Assembly (NCBI GenBank): GCA_002305315.1 | Contig: DBQQ01000002.1 | Coordinates: 69,437 to 101,039 of the forward strand | DNA from: Clostridiales bacterium UBA1390 | GTDB taxonomy: Bacteria; Bacillota; Clostridia; Lachnospirales; Bianqueaceae | Direction: 5' to 3' | DNA: 31,603 nt | In this document: piece after piece, positions 1-9,932 of the stretch | How positions within the stretch are numbered: the first letter of the stretch is position 1 | Layout: each line of letters starts with the position of its first letter | Notes under the pieces: model-generated | The model's input: the letters and a program-made list of their open reading frames with translations, nothing else | The model's database searches: none | What the model was told of the DNA's origin: nothing | Translations under genes and position numbers: made by a program

Positions 1-6
1 TAAAGC

Positions 7-58
7 TGAGAAATCCGGGGTTTTCTCATTAGTCCAGCTGAGAGATGATTTCTCATCT
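7..58 (-). terminator. Two small hairpins downstream of gltX, possible terminator
   Basis: Two inverted repeats follow the gltX stop in the minus direction. One is AGATGA/TCATCT (43-48 with 53-58, 4-nt loop) and the other is TGAGAAA/TTTCTCA (7-13 with 22-28, GC-rich loop). Neither is followed by a clear U-tract on the minus strand, so this is weak support for an intrinsic terminator. Confidence 0.3.
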
Positions 59-82
59 ATTTTACAACGACCCCTTTTTTCC

Positions 83-1735
83 TTAAAAATGCTCTGCCGC
101 CTGTTCCAAACGGCGCAGAACGCGTTCCTTTCCCAATAGGCCGCATACCTGTGCCAGATCTGGTGACTGTGCCCGGCCTGTAATCGCTACGCGAAGTACC
201 ATGGAAAGATCCGCCACGCTGCCCGCGTAGTCCTCCAGATTCTTTTTATAGGTCTTCATATCGCCGCACAGACGATACTTCGGGCACATCTCCTTCAGCT
301 TATCAAACCAGACCGATCCATCATCAGCGGGATCATACACAGACTGATAATCTTTCAGGATCTGACGTACCATATTCGTTTCCAGCGATGGCATCTGACC
401 ATAGTCTGGCTCAAACAATTCATCGAAGAAGAACGACATATATGGCTTCACATCCTGCCACAAGCCAATATCCTTACGCGGTTTCTTTCCACCCCTTCCG
501 ATACTGAGAATCGCCTGGGAATACGCGGGATCCCGAGTGAACAGCGCCGCAAACTCCGGATCGTTTTCTTCCGCCCAGGAAGCCACTTCCTCATATACCT
601 CCGCCGCACTCATGCGGGAAATGACATTCTTGCTGACATCCATAAGCTTATCCATATCAAACAGAGCGCCTGAACTTCCCATCTTTTTTGTATTAAACGG
701 AAACTTCTGCATGGGCTCCCCCGGATTCGCCATGCGCCATTCCTCATAATTGGAATTCAGCATGGTCATCAGATATTCCAATACCGAGATATTGGGGAAT
801 CCTATCTGTCGATAAAAAGAAAGCGCTAATTCCGGGTCCTTACGTTTCGAAAGCTTTCTCTTGGCTCCCGTTTCTGGATCAATCTTCATGAGCTGTGCCG
901 TATGCAGGTATTTCGGGGGTTTCCATCCCATTGCCTGAAACAGCTGCAAATGCATGGGAAGGGATGGCAACCACTCCTCCCCGCGGACCACATGCGTCGT
1001 TCCCATCAGATGATCGTCAATCACATGGGCAAAATGATATGTGGGGATTCCATCTGATTTCAAAAGCACCAGATCCTGATCATTTTCCGTCAGTTCCAGC
1101 TTTCCTTTTACCAGATCCGTATGGAAGATCTTATGCTCGATACTGCCCGGAGACCGAAAACGGATCACATAGGGAATCCCGGCCTGAATCTTCTGCTCGA
1201 TCTCCTCTAAGGTCAGATCCCGGCACTTGGCGTACTTTCCATAATATCCGAAATTCTCCTTATTGGCTTCCTGCTTCGCACGCATTTCACTCAGCTCTTC
1301 TTCTGTACAGAAACAGGGATATGCCAATCCTCTCTCCACCAGGGATTTTACAAATACATGATAAATCTCCTTACGATGGCTCTGATAGTACGGTCCGTAG
1401 TCCCCAGTTTCTCCATCCAGCGTCGCACCCTCATCGGGTACCAGTCCGAAATTGCGAAATGCCTGGATAATCAGCTCCACACCATTCTCCACAGAGCGCT
1501 TCTGATCGGTATCCTCGATTCGCAGATAGAACACGCCGCCGGACTGATGTGCTAAACGCTCATCCACCAGTGCGCCATATAAATTTCCCAAATGCATAAA
1601 GCCTGTCGGACTCGGTGCGATTCGCGTTACCTTGGCTCCTTCCGGCAGTTCCCGCTTAGGGTATCTCGCCTCCACATCCTGCGGCATTTCCTTCACATCC
1701 GGAAACAAATATTCCGCCAATGCCTTTGTATCCAT
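83..1735 (-). CDS. gltX: Glutamate--tRNA ligase
   Basis: Class I aminoacyl-tRNA synthetase that charges tRNA-Glu (and possibly tRNA-Gln, for later amidation) in the cytoplasm. The N-terminal Rossmann part shows the HIGH-type signature at about residues 41-51 (APSPTGFMHLGN, so HLGN instead of HIGH). The KMSKS-type loop reads KLSKR in the middle of the protein. At 550 aa it is longer than the roughly 485 aa of the common bacterial enzyme; I recall similar long forms in clostridia but could not compare them here. The start ATG has a GGGGAGGAAT-type ribosome site just upstream. The gene lies 15 nt after gpsA and is probably the last cistron of the housekeeping run. Whether it is a discriminating or non-discriminating enzyme cannot be read from motifs alone. 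Confidence 0.96.
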   Translation of the reverse strand: MDTKALAEYLFPDVKEMPQDVEARYPKRELPEGAKVTRIAPSPTGFMHLGNLYGALVDERLAHQSGGVFYLRIEDTDQKRSVENGVELIIQAFRNFGLVPDEGATLDGETGDYGPYYQSHRKEIYHVFVKSLVERGLAYPCFCTEEELSEMRAKQEANKENFGYYGKYAKCRDLTLEEIEQKIQAGIPYVIRFRSPGSIEHKIFHTDLVKGKLELTENDQDLVLLKSDGIPTYHFAHVIDDHLMGTTHVVRGEEWLPSLPMHLQLFQAMGWKPPKYLHTAQLMKIDPETGAKRKLSKRKDPELALSFYRQIGFPNISVLEYLMTMLNSNYEEWRMANPGEPMQKFPFNTKKMGSSGALFDMDKLMDVSKNVISRMSAAEVYEEVASWAEENDPEFAALFTRDPAYSQAILSIGRGGKKPRKDIGLWQDVKPYMSFFFDELFEPDYGQMPSLETNMVRQILKDYQSVYDPADDGSVWFDKLKEMCPKYRLCGDMKTYKKNLEDYAGSVADLSMVLRVAITGRAQSPDLAQVCGLLGKERVLRRLEQAAEHF

Positions 1736-1750
1736 TCCTGATTCCTCCCC

Positions 1751-2788
1751 TTAGTTTTTCCATTGCAGACCATAACGCTGTACCAGAAGGTCTGCCGATA
1801 GCTCCTCTGATTTTCGTTTTCTCTCCATGAGCTCCCCCTTGACCGCCTGCACCGGAAGCTTCTCATATAGAATCCGATACACGCATTCCGTGATGGGCAT
1901 CTCGACTCCGTATCTCTGAATAAACGCCATGGCTGCCTGCGCCGTATACGCGCCCTCTACCACCATCTTGACTTCTTGAATGGCTTCCTCCATGGTCTTT
2001 CCCTGGCCAATTAAAATCCCGGCTCTGCGGTTTCGGCTATGCATACTGGTACAGGTCACAATCAAGTCTCCAACCCCGCTGAGCCCATTAAAAGTATGAA
2101 AATCGGCGCCCATAGCCATGCCCAGCCGCGCCATCTCTGCGATTCCCCTCGTCATCAGCGCCGCTTTGGTATTATCTCCGTAACCCATTCCATCGGAAAT
2201 TCCGCAAGCCAGCGCGATGACATTCTTCAACGCGCCGCCCAGTTCCACGCCGATTAGATCGGGATTGGTATAGACTCGGAAATACTCATTCATAAACAGA
2301 TTCTGTGTCTGCTCCGCGGCTGCCCTGGAATGCGATGCAGCCACTACGGACGTAGGAATCCTGCGGGATACCTCCTCCGCGTGAGATGGTCCAGAAAGAA
2401 CCGCGACCGGATTCTCCGGACAGATCTCAGAGATCACCTGTGCCAGTGTCTTTAACGTATCCGATTCCAGCCCTTTGGCCACATTGATGAGCAACATCGA
2501 TGGCTGCAAGTATCCCCGAAAGCTCTCCATCGTGGACCGCATATAGCGAGAAGGCGTGGCCAGAACAACCGCTTCTGCACCTTGCAGCGCCTCTTCCGCT
2601 TGATTCGTAATCCGAATCGCCTGCGGGATCTTCACTCCGGGCAGAAAGGCCTTATGTTCCCGGTCAATTTGAAGCGCCTCACATTCCTCGGCCGAATAGG
2701 ACCACAGTCTCACATCCTGTCCATTTTCACATAATAGAATGGATAATGCCGTGCCCCAGCTGCCGGATCCCATCACTGCCACTTTCAT
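1751..2788 (-). CDS. gpsA: NAD(P)-dependent glycerol-3-phosphate dehydrogenase
   Basis: Makes sn-glycerol 3-phosphate from dihydroxyacetone phosphate for phospholipid synthesis. The 345-aa protein opens with the Rossmann dinucleotide motif GSGSWGTALS (residues 7-16). The C-terminal helical domain contains the catalytic-lysine segment GALKNVIALA, followed by GYGDNTKAALMTRG, both typical of GpsA. Its ATG overlaps the plsY stop as ATGA (2785-2788), so the two are probably translationally coupled. This makes metabolic sense, because GpsA produces the acyl acceptor used by PlsY. Confidence 0.97.
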   Translation of the reverse strand: MKVAVMGSGSWGTALSILLCENGQDVRLWSYSAEECEALQIDREHKAFLPGVKIPQAIRITNQAEEALQGAEAVVLATPSRYMRSTMESFRGYLQPSMLLINVAKGLESDTLKTLAQVISEICPENPVAVLSGPSHAEEVSRRIPTSVVAASHSRAAAEQTQNLFMNEYFRVYTNPDLIGVELGGALKNVIALACGISDGMGYGDNTKAALMTRGIAEMARLGMAMGADFHTFNGLSGVGDLIVTCTSMHSRNRRAGILIGQGKTMEEAIQEVKMVVEGAYTAQAAMAFIQRYGVEMPITECVYRILYEKLPVQAVKGELMERKRKSEELSADLLVQRYGLQWKN

Positions 2789-3423
2789 TTCTTGTCACCA
2801 TCCTCCTGATGAATCACAACTTTTTGCCCCATTTTACGCTCTGTACCCGCGAGCAGCCTTTGAATGTTCGCACGGTGTCTCCAGTAGATCATGACCGTAA
2901 AGAATAGGGAAAGCAGCAGAATCTCGACGCCATGAGGCTGTCCCAGATAAAACACTGCCGTACACAGTGGGAAAATAGTGACAAACAGCAGCGATGCAAT
3001 CGACATATACTTCGTCACCGCCAAAGCTAACAGCGCAGGAACTCCTGCAATCAGAAGAATCCGCCAGTCCATGCATGCCATGATACCAATAGTCACCGCA
3101 ACGCCTTTGCCACCGCGAAATCCCATATAAAATGGGAAATTATGTCCCAGTACAGCACCCACTCCGGTAAAAAGCAGCAAATGTTTCTGATCATATCCAA
3201 AGATGAGCGCGGCTACAATCATGGCCGCAATTCCTTTCAGAATATCACCCGCCATACAGGCGAGCCCGACCTTTGTACCCAGTACTCGAATCGCGTTCGT
3301 CGCTCCCGAATTTCCGCTGCCATAATCCCGAATATCAATGTGCTTGGTCAGACGTCCCACAATATAAGCCGTCTGAATACAGCCAAATGCATATCCCAAT
3401 AACATACACCATATGCGTTCCAA
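2785..3423 (-). CDS. plsY: Acyl phosphate:glycerol-3-phosphate acyltransferase
   Basis: Integral membrane enzyme that transfers an acyl group from acyl-phosphate to glycerol 3-phosphate, the first acylation step of phospholipid synthesis. Family motifs are visible: YGSGNSGATNAIRVLG, GHNFPFYMGFRGGKGVA and a C-terminal YWRHRANIQRLLAGTE segment, with several hydrophobic helices between them. The start is uncertain. The open frame reaches 3462, but a TTG at 3423 has a GGGGGA site 6-7 nt upstream and an ATG at 3405 has no good site, so I prefer the TTG. The gene follows der closely, and its stop overlaps the gpsA start. Confidence 0.93.
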   Translation of the reverse strand: MERIWCMLLGYAFGCIQTAYIVGRLTKHIDIRDYGSGNSGATNAIRVLGTKVGLACMAGDILKGIAAMIVAALIFGYDQKHLLLFTGVGAVLGHNFPFYMGFRGGKGVAVTIGIMACMDWRILLIAGVPALLALAVTKYMSIASLLFVTIFPLCTAVFYLGQPHGVEILLLSLFFTVMIYWRHRANIQRLLAGTERKMGQKVVIHQEDGDKK

Positions 3424-3439
3424 CTCCGAATCCCCCCGC

Positions 3440-4771
3440 TTAGAATCTTTCTTCCAATACACCGCGCTCCCGGATAATAAACTTCAGCGGAGTTCCTTCA
3501 AAGCCGAAGTTCTCCCGCAGCCGGTTCTCAATGTAGCGCGTATATGAGTAGTGCATCAGTTCCTTACTATTGACAAATACCACAAATGTAGGGGGCTTGA
3601 CCCCAACCTGAGTCATATAGTAGATCTTCAGACGTTTTCCCTTATCCGAAGGCGGCTGATTCACAGCCATCGCCTCATACAACACATCGTTCAAGACCCC
3701 TGTAGGAATCCGTTTGCAATGGTTTTCCGCCACCTGATCCACCAATTCAAAGAGTTTTGTCACACGCTGTCCCGTCTTGGCGGAAATAAAAATCTTCTGG
3801 GAATAGGGCATGAAGCTGAGTACCTGGTTGACCTGCTCTGTAAACCGATAGATGGTTTTATCGTCCTTCTCTACCGCATCCCACTTATTCACGGCTACGA
3901 TGGCGGCCTTTCCATTATCATGAGCCAATCCTGCGATCTTCGCGTCCTGCTCCGTAATCCCTTCTTCCGCGTCGATCATGATGACCGCCACATCGGCTCG
4001 CTCCACTGCCGAGACCGCCCGAATCACGGAAAACCGCTCGATATCCTCATTGACCTTGCTCCGGCGGCGAATCCCCGCCGTATCAATAAACACGTACTTC
4101 TTCCCCTGATATTCCACCAAGGTGTCAATCGCGTCCCGTGTGGTTCCCGCAATATCGCTGACAATCACACGTTCCTCTCCCAACAGACGATTGATCAGAG
4201 ACGATTTTCCCGCATTGGGCTTTCCAATAACGGCCACTTTCAGGATCTCGTCTTCCTCGCCTTCGTTTTCATTCTCCTTGGGAAAATACTGAACGACCTC
4301 ATCCAGCAGATCTCCCACGCCCTTGCCCTGTTCCGCAGATAAGGGCATAGGATCCCCCAGTCCCAGTGAATAAAACTCATAGATCGGGGTCAGATCCGTC
4401 ATGCTATCCATCTTGTTGACAGCCACCACCACTGGTTTATGACTGCGCCGCAGCATATTTCCCACTTCCATATCCGCGTCCGTCATGCCGGCCTTCGCAT
4501 CGGTCACAAAAATGATCACATCCGCGGTATCAATCGCAAGCTCCGCCTGAGCCCGCATGTATTTCAACAGGACATCATCCGTCTTTGGTTCAATGCCTCC
4601 CGTATCCACGATCCGGAACGCATAATTCAGCCACTCCGCATCCGCATAGATACGATCTCTGGTCACACCCGGCGTATCTTTCACAATCGACAGGCGTTTA
4701 CCGGCCAATTTGTTAAATAACGTGGATTTTCCCACATTGGGTCTTCCCACCACTGCTACAATCGGTTTCAT
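3440..4771 (-). CDS. der: Ribosome biogenesis GTPase Der (EngA)
   Basis: Essential tandem GTPase for 50S subunit assembly. The 443-aa protein has two G domains. The first has GRPNVGKS at residues 9-16 and DTGG near 56. The second has [13 protein letters not shown] and NKWD. A C-terminal KH-like domain ends in [13 protein letters not shown]. The start is set at the ATG at 4771, which overlaps the upstream stop as ATGA and has GAAGGAG upstream. The open frame extends seven codons further without a better site. Length and domain order are normal for the family. Confidence 0.97.
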   Translation of the reverse strand: MKPIVAVVGRPNVGKSTLFNKLAGKRLSIVKDTPGVTRDRIYADAEWLNYAFRIVDTGGIEPKTDDVLLKYMRAQAELAIDTADVIIFVTDAKAGMTDADMEVGNMLRRSHKPVVVAVNKMDSMTDLTPIYEFYSLGLGDPMPLSAEQGKGVGDLLDEVVQYFPKENENEGEEDEILKVAVIGKPNAGKSSLINRLLGEERVIVSDIAGTTRDAIDTLVEYQGKKYVFIDTAGIRRRSKVNEDIERFSVIRAVSAVERADVAVIMIDAEEGITEQDAKIAGLAHDNGKAAIVAVNKWDAVEKDDKTIYRFTEQVNQVLSFMPYSQKIFISAKTGQRVTKLFELVDQVAENHCKRIPTGVLNDVLYEAMAVNQPPSDKGKRLKIYYMTQVGVKPPTFVVFVNSKELMHYSYTRYIENRLRENFGFEGTPLKFIIRERGVLEERF

Positions 4772-6093
4772 ATTAACTCCTTCTTCAAACAACTTACTAT
4801 TTTATGCACAAAATCCCTTCCAGATGATTTTACTATATCTATAGGCGTCTGTAAAGCTTTTTTCAGATCCTCTACGGATACATCATCCAGCAAGATCTCC
4901 TCATCCGCCTTCAGAAGATTCTCTGGCAGCAAGAGCAGCTTGCCCAGATCCTTTCCCGTAAGCTGCGCCCGAATATCCTGCCCGGTCAAAAGACCTGTTA
5001 CCGTGATCCGTTCTCCAAAAAAGTCATTGCGAATGCAGTGTACATGCACCTCACCGCCCTGCATCCGGGCCAGAATCTGTTCTGTAATCTTTTTGATATA
5101 TCCATACGCGCTGACCGCTGTCACCAGGCTCACCCGACCATATCCCCGACTTCCCTCCGGAATCTGACAGATCTCCTCCTGGGCCTCGTCCCAAAACAGC
5201 CGCATCATACCCACACCGTTTTCAATCTGCAGGTACCCATCATAGGCTTCCTCCTCCGGCAGTCCTTCTTCCGCAAGAATATAGAACTCATCGGACAGAT
5301 GCACGAAATGCAGGCCCGTGTTCTGATAGAACTTTTTCCGCCACGGTTCCACCTGCCGTATCAGCGCTTTGGCATCTTCCCTCGTAAATGGTTCCAGCGG
5401 GTACAGACCTTCCCGATATCGACTGAGCCCCACAGGCACGATCGACAGGCTCTGCATCGCCGGTACATAAGGCTCCAGATCCCGCAGTGTTCGTTCCAAT
5501 TCCTCCCCATCATTGATCCCTTTACAAAGGACAATCTGCCCATTCAAGACAATGCCTGCTTCCGCCAGTCGTCCTATGTGCTGCATGATCTCGGCCGCTT
5601 TTGGGTTTTTCAGCATCTTTACACGCAGCTCTGGATTCGTGGTATGGATCGACAGATTGATGGGAGACATATGATAGCGGATCGTCCTCTCTATGTCTTG
5701 CTCTTTCATATTCGTCATCGTGATGTAGTTCCCGTTCAGAAAAGAAAGGCGGGAATCATCATCCTTAAAATAGAGCGTAGGACGCATCCCTTTGGGCATC
5801 TGATCAATGAAGCAGAAGATGCAGCGATTATGGCAGTGCTGATAGGTGCCCATAAAAGGATCCTCAAACACCAGTCCCAGATCCTCCTTTTCCTCCTTTT
5901 CGATCTCCGCTTCCCATACTTCTCCCTGATGATCCCGTATCTTCAGGGTCAGCTCCTCTGCTGTCGTATAAAAATAATAGTCCAGCACGTCTTCGATCCT
6001 GTGCCCGGAAATCTCCAGCAAAACATCCCCTGGTACAATCCCCAGCTCTTCTCCAATACTATGCGCAATGACTCTCTCGATCTTCTGTTCCAT
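4768..6093 (-). CDS. PDZ / radical SAM-like / DUF512 domain protein
   Basis: A 441-aa protein of a family that is widespread in clostridia and often found next to der. The N-terminus (about 1-70) resembles a PDZ domain ([15 protein letters not shown]). A radical SAM-type CX3CX2C motif follows (CHNRCIFC, near residue 87), then a TIM-barrel-like region and the C-terminal DUF512 section. The biochemical reaction is not established to my knowledge. The cysteine motif argues for a 4Fe-4S cluster and SAM chemistry. It sits between pgeF (14-nt gap) and der (4-nt overlap), so it is co-expressed with ribosome assembly factors, but a role there is only inference. Confidence 0.9.
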   Translation of the reverse strand: MEQKIERVIAHSIGEELGIVPGDVLLEISGHRIEDVLDYYFYTTAEELTLKIRDHQGEVWEAEIEKEEKEDLGLVFEDPFMGTYQHCHNRCIFCFIDQMPKGMRPTLYFKDDDSRLSFLNGNYITMTNMKEQDIERTIRYHMSPINLSIHTTNPELRVKMLKNPKAAEIMQHIGRLAEAGIVLNGQIVLCKGINDGEELERTLRDLEPYVPAMQSLSIVPVGLSRYREGLYPLEPFTREDAKALIRQVEPWRKKFYQNTGLHFVHLSDEFYILAEEGLPEEEAYDGYLQIENGVGMMRLFWDEAQEEICQIPEGSRGYGRVSLVTAVSAYGYIKKITEQILARMQGGEVHVHCIRNDFFGERITVTGLLTGQDIRAQLTGKDLGKLLLLPENLLKADEEILLDDVSVEDLKKALQTPIDIVKSSGRDFVHKIVSCLKKELI

Positions 6094-6107
6094 AGTTCAC
6101 CTTCTTC

Positions 6108-6932
6108 CTAGATCAATTCCAAAATGGCCGCCATTCGTCCCGGCGACTTGGTCTTACGATGAGAATGAAACACATCGCTGTGACAGGCTGTACATAGGTC
6201 TGTCACCGTGATATGTTCCGGCAGAACTCCCTCCGAAAGCATCGTCTGACGGTTGGCCTCCCAAAGATCCACGTAGAACTTTCCACTGGACTTTGCCGGC
6301 CGAATCAGTTCGGCCCTTTGATCCATAAAAACCGATTCAAACTGCTGGGCCACATCCTCGCCTACCTCAAAACAACAGGGACCAATCGAAGGACCAATGG
6401 CTGTCAACAAGTCTGCTGGATCCGAGCCAAAGTCTTCTTGCATTCTTCGGATCATCTTGGCCCCGATTTTACCCACGGTTCCTCTCCATCCCGCATGCGC
6501 CAATCCAATCGCCTTTCGCCGAGGATCCAGAAAGAACAAGGGTACACAGTCCGCATGAATCGTCACCAATCCTACCTGGGATCGATCCGTAATCAGCCCG
6601 TCGATGGCCTCCATCTCCCGAGGAAATACCACGCCCTTTCCCCGATCCAGCACGCCTACTCTCAGGATTTCTGTTCCATGAACCTGTGCGGACACTACCA
6701 GATTCCCCGGGAAGCTTCCGATGGCATACGCTATTCTCTCATAGTTTCTGCGTACATTCTCCGGTGCGTCTGCCCCCGAGATTCCTAAGTTCATTCCATA
6801 GGGTTCCGGACTCACACCCCCTAACCGGGTTGTAAAACAATGCCTCACCAGCCCTGTCTTTTCAAATGCGGGAATCGTTATATAACAAAGCTCCCCTTCC
6901 TCCTGTACCGTTAAGGTTTTACTTTCGAGCAT
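6108..6932 (-). CDS. pgeF: Purine nucleoside phosphorylase / peptidoglycan editing factor family (PgeF, YfiH, laccase-domain)
   Basis: Member of the Cu-oxidase_4 / DUF152 family (E. coli YfiH/PgeF). Members have been described as purine nucleoside phosphorylases with adenosine deaminase activity and as a peptidoglycan editing factor. The zinc-site motifs are present: HADCVPLFF, then GLAHAGWRGTVGK, then AIGPSIGPCCFEVG. At 274 aa the length is normal. The start ATG at 6932 has AGAAGGAGG upstream. The gene lies 18 nt after yraN and 14 nt before the DUF512 gene within the minus-strand run. Confidence 0.93.
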   Translation of the reverse strand: MLESKTLTVQEEGELCYITIPAFEKTGLVRHCFTTRLGGVSPEPYGMNLGISGADAPENVRRNYERIAYAIGSFPGNLVVSAQVHGTEILRVGVLDRGKGVVFPREMEAIDGLITDRSQVGLVTIHADCVPLFFLDPRRKAIGLAHAGWRGTVGKIGAKMIRRMQEDFGSDPADLLTAIGPSIGPCCFEVGEDVAQQFESVFMDQRAELIRPAKSSGKFYVDLWEANRQTMLSEGVLPEHITVTDLCTACHSDVFHSHRKTKSPGRMAAILELI

Positions 6933-6950
6933 AACCCGCCTCCTTCTCTA

Positions 6951-7304
6951 TTAAAACGCATTCCGCAGCCATCGAATGTACAGTTGTTCTCCCTGCTTTA
7001 ACAATTCAATCACGTCGAATCGAATCGGTCTGTCCAGGTCTCCCAGCTGCTTGCAATACCATAACGCGCTGCGCCGAATCCGTTGCTGCTTTCGTGCATC
7101 CACTGCCTCTCCTGGAAGTCCATACGCGGTGGACGCACGATACTTCACTTCTCCAAAGACCAGATCCTCTCCATGCTGATAAATCAGATCCACTTCTCCA
7201 TACGCCGTTCGAAACTGCCTTTCCAGAATCCGGCATCCCTGGCGTTCCAGCCAGCGGGACGCCACAAGCTCCATCCTGTTTCCCAGTTCGCGCTGATTTC
7301 TCAT
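6951..7304 (-). CDS. yraN: YraN / UPF0102 family endonuclease-like protein
   Basis: Small protein (117 aa) with a restriction-endonuclease-like fold. The family signature is clear: an N-terminal [19 protein letters not shown] helix region, YGEVDLIYQ (GEVDLI) and VFGEVKYR (EVK), which form the PD-(D/E)XK-like active site. The ATG at 7304 overlaps the rnhB stop as ATGA. The frame extends to 7346, but that part lies inside rnhB and has no family similarity. Its place directly after rnhB is the common arrangement in Gram-positive bacteria. The in vivo role is unsettled; DNA processing has been proposed. Confidence 0.92.
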   Translation of the reverse strand: MRNQRELGNRMELVASRWLERQGCRILERQFRTAYGEVDLIYQHGEDLVFGEVKYRASTAYGLPGEAVDARKQQRIRRSALWYCKQLGDLDRPIRFDVIELLKQGEQLYIRWLRNAF

Positions 7305-7954
7305 TCTACAAAATGCCCAATGAACGTACGCCGATGCAGCGGGCACGGACCATACTGACGCAGTGCCGCAATATGCTGTGCCGATCCATACCCCTTATTG
7401 GAAGCGAATCCATATTGAGGATAGATCGCATCCATCTCCCGCATCCACTGATCCCTTGTTTCCTTGGCCACGATACTGGCAGCCGCAATCGAAACGCTGG
7501 CTCCATCCCCTTTGATGATCGACCGCTGCGGCAGAAGAACCGCATCCAGGTGCACCGCGTCGATCAGAAGCACTTCCGCCTGCGGCTGCAGCGCTTCTAC
7601 TGCCAGCTTCATCGCCTGTTTGGTCGCCTGCAGAATATTCACACGATCGATGGTTTCCACATCGACGGTTCCTACTGCCCAGGCAATTGCCTTCTCCTTG
7701 ATCTCTTCAAAAAGAGCGGCCCGCCTGAGGGGCGTCAGCTTTTTAGAATCATCCACCCCTGGAATCACCAGTTCTGTGTCCGACGGCAGAATCACGGCAC
7801 CCGCCATCACAGGACCCGCCAGCGGTCCTCTGCCCACTTCATCCACGCCCGCGATCAGTTGATACCCCTCAGCCCGAAGCGTATTCTCAAACCGGCTCAT
7901 CTCGTGATACTGTTTGATCTTCTCCTCCAGTGTTTTTCTCGGCACTTCTCTCAT
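7301..7954 (-). CDS. rnhB: Ribonuclease HII
   Basis: Cleaves RNA in RNA-DNA hybrids and removes misincorporated ribonucleotides. Catalytic motifs are visible: [16 protein letters not shown] (first Asp and Glu), [10 protein letters not shown] (Asp) and ISGC-type replacement [14 protein letters not shown]. Length is 217 aa from the ATG at 7954, which lies inside ylqF and has GGAGG directly against it. A GTG three codons later would give better spacing, and an internal ATG at 7900 is also possible. Start is therefore uncertain. The overlap with ylqF (up to 68 nt) suggests translational coupling. Confidence 0.95.
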   Translation of the reverse strand: MREVPRKTLEEKIKQYHEMSRFENTLRAEGYQLIAGVDEVGRGPLAGPVMAGAVILPSDTELVIPGVDDSKKLTPLRRAALFEEIKEKAIAWAVGTVDVETIDRVNILQATKQAMKLAVEALQPQAEVLLIDAVHLDAVLLPQRSIIKGDGASVSIAAASIVAKETRDQWMREMDAIYPQYGFASNKGYGSAQHIAALRQYGPCPLHRRTFIGHFVE

Positions 7955-8813
7955 CCTCCGGTACTTCTAGTGTGATACGTCCCATCTTTCCGTTTCGAAA
8001 CTCATCCAGGATAACTCTTGCGGTTCGCTCCCAATCGATGTGGCCTCCGCTCACGCGATGTCCCCGATGAGCTCCTATCAACAACAACAACTGTTCATTA
8101 TCCGCCTGCATCTCCTCTGCTGTGAGTTTATACCGCTCTCGCAGCAACTCTCCATACTCCTCCCGCAGGAGCCCCAGGAGCAGAACCGCCACAGTATACG
8201 CATCCAGATTCTCAGCCTTAATGGAACCGATACAAGCGATTCTTTCTCCAATTTTAGGATCTTCGAATTTAGGCCAGAGCATTCCCGGCGTATCCAACAA
8301 CTCGATCCCGCCCCGCAGACGAATCCACTGTTTGGTCCGCGTAACTCCCGGCTTATTTCCGGTCTTAGCCGCTTCTTTCCGTCCTATGATTCGATTGATC
8401 ACCGTGGATTTTCCCACATTGGGAATCCCGGTAATCATCAGACGCAGCGCCCGTTCCTGCCGTCCTTTTGCTGCTTCCTTCTGAATCTTCTCCTGGCACA
8501 AACGTTTGGCCATGGGGCCAATCTGCGCGATTCCCGTTCCATGCAGCGCATCTAAGAGCACAACCCCGTACCCCTGCGCCTCGTACCATCTCTTCCAAAG
8601 CTCTGTCTTGACAGGATCCGCCAAGTCGGTTTTGTTCAACGCCAAAATTCTGGGACGTCTCCTCCACAGTTCATCCAGATAGGGATTCTTACTGCTATAG
8701 GGAATCCGCGCATCCACCACTTCAACCACTGCGTCTACCAGGGCGATATTCTCTTCCATCATCTTCCGGGTTTTGGCCATATGTCCCGGAAACCACTGTA
8801 TTTCCATTCTCAT
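7887..8813 (-). CDS. ylqF: Ribosome biogenesis GTPase YlqF (RbgA)
   Basis: Circularly permuted GTPase needed for late 50S assembly. The motif order confirms the permutation: G4 (LNKTDLAD) comes before G1 (GIPNVGKST) and G3 (DTPGML). The N-terminus [13 protein letters not shown] is the YlqF/RbgA hallmark. Length is 308 aa, slightly longer than the roughly 280 aa of the B. subtilis protein, with a short polar C-terminal tail. The start is either the ATG at 8813 or the ATG two codons later. The gene follows a strong terminator hairpin by only about 30 nt, so its mRNA must come from read-through or a very close promoter. Confidence 0.95.
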   Translation of the reverse strand: MRMEIQWFPGHMAKTRKMMEENIALVDAVVEVVDARIPYSSKNPYLDELWRRRPRILALNKTDLADPVKTELWKRWYEAQGYGVVLLDALHGTGIAQIGPMAKRLCQEKIQKEAAKGRQERALRLMITGIPNVGKSTVINRIIGRKEAAKTGNKPGVTRTKQWIRLRGGIELLDTPGMLWPKFEDPKIGERIACIGSIKAENLDAYTVAVLLLGLLREEYGELLRERYKLTAEEMQADNEQLLLLIGAHRGHRVSGGHIDWERTARVILDEFRNGKMGRITLEVPEDERSAEKNTGGEDQTVSRDEPV

Positions 8814-8843
8814 TTCCTTTCTGAATAATACTGACTATATAGG

Positions 8844-8876
8844 AAAAGGGGTTGTTGCAAACGCTGCAACAACCCC
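8844..8876 (-). terminator. Intrinsic terminator between lepB and ylqF
   Basis: On the minus strand a 12-bp stem (GGGGTTGTTGCA paired with TGCAACAACCCC, loop GCGTT) is followed by TTTT. This is a textbook rho-independent terminator about 80 nt after the lepB stop. Because ylqF starts about 30 nt later, it may act as a partial terminator that sets the lepB/ylqF ratio. Confidence 0.88.
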
Positions 8877-8954
8877 CGCGAATCCTTCTTGCCGGTGCGG
8901 AACACACGGTATTTCGGCAAATCAGCGCATCTTGACTCTACGAACTTGGTTCTA

Positions 8955-9851
8955 TCATTGCACAAAGCCGATTTTATCGAGCGGCCAGAACCGTATCGAC
9001 GCTTTACCCACGATCTGATCTTTAGAAACCACTCCCACTTCACTAAAACGGCTATCCTTACTATTCGCCCTGTTATCTCCCATCACAAAATAGGAATTCT
9101 CCGGCACCAAGAACGGATATGAAATATCTCCCGAGATCTCTGTAGACATATCCAAATACTTTGATTCATCATACGCCGTTCCATTGATATATACTATACC
9201 GTCCAAGATCTCGATCGTATCGCCCGGAAGACCAATGACACGCTTGATCAGATATTCTTCTCCCTGTATCGGGTCGTCATAGGTGAACACGATAATATCG
9301 CCTCGCTGCGGTTCCGAAATGCGATATATGAATTTATTCATCAAAATCATTTCACCATTTTCCAGCGTTGGCGCCATGGAACTTCCATATACCGTGCTGT
9401 TTTGTGCAACAAACGTCAGAATCAACCATACCAGAATCAGCGCAATGATGATCTCCTTACTCCACACCAGAACACCCTTCACAATATTCCAGGTGCGCCT
9501 TGCCGAGGAGACGGGCGCCTCTCCCTCTGCGCTCTGTGTTTTTGCAGAGACTTTCGAGGCCGATTGCTTCCGCGTCTTATCCTTTTGCTTGACCTCCTGC
9601 GCCTTAGAAAAGGCGTTAGACATGGTCAGATTGGGATGTTTCGCCGCGTCTGACTCCGGTAACGGGGGAAGGCCCATATCATCTACGAAAAAAGAATCCA
9701 GCTGATCATTTTCTCCCTTTTTGCTCTGTTGTGAGACATTCGCCTCCACCGATTCATCCGTCACCTGGTTGAAGTCAAATTCCAGAAGCTCTGACAGGTT
9801 CTTCGTGTCCCGACCCTCGCTCTGGCTTCGTTTTTCTTTCTGATTCTCCAT
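8955..9851 (-). CDS. lepB: Signal peptidase I
   Basis: Membrane serine protease that removes signal peptides from secreted proteins. One transmembrane helix (about residues 131-149) precedes the catalytic motif GSSMAPTL, with Ser158 as nucleophile. The general-base Lys203 lies in LIKRVIGLPGD, and GDNRANSKDSR follows near the C-terminus. The 298-aa protein carries an unusually long N-terminal cytoplasmic region of about 120 residues rich in charged and polar residues, with no recognisable domain. The start ATG has AAAGGGGA upstream. It is flanked by terminators on both sides and seems to form its own transcription unit, with a promoter overlapping the rplS terminator. Confidence 0.95.
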   Translation of the reverse strand: MENQKEKRSQSEGRDTKNLSELLEFDFNQVTDESVEANVSQQSKKGENDQLDSFFVDDMGLPPLPESDAAKHPNLTMSNAFSKAQEVKQKDKTRKQSASKVSAKTQSAEGEAPVSSARRTWNIVKGVLVWSKEIIIALILVWLILTFVAQNSTVYGSSMAPTLENGEMILMNKFIYRISEPQRGDIIVFTYDDPIQGEEYLIKRVIGLPGDTIEILDGIVYINGTAYDESKYLDMSTEISGDISYPFLVPENSYFVMGDNRANSKDSRFSEVGVVSKDQIVGKASIRFWPLDKIGFVQ

Positions 9852-9904
9852 ACTATTCCCCTTTACACCGCCCCGTAGGGTCTCTCCGATTCTGTTTCCT
9901 ACAG

Positions 9905-9932
9905 AATATATACGAAAAAGGACATTTGTCTA
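9905..9932 (-). promoter_or_regulatory. Probable lepB promoter overlapping the rplS terminator
   Basis: On the minus strand TAGACA (9932-9927) and TATATT (9910-9905) are separated by 16 nt; each box matches the sigma-A consensus at 5 of 6 positions. The -35 box lies inside the 3' arm of the rplS terminator. A small inverted repeat (ATTCTGT/ACAGAAT) lies at the expected transcript start. Confidence 0.6.

Noticed and set aside
5038..6111. Long plus-strand open frame (about 357 codons) opposite the DUF512 gene
   Set aside because: It mirrors a real minus-strand gene, has no ribosome site or family motif, and shows antisense-type composition.
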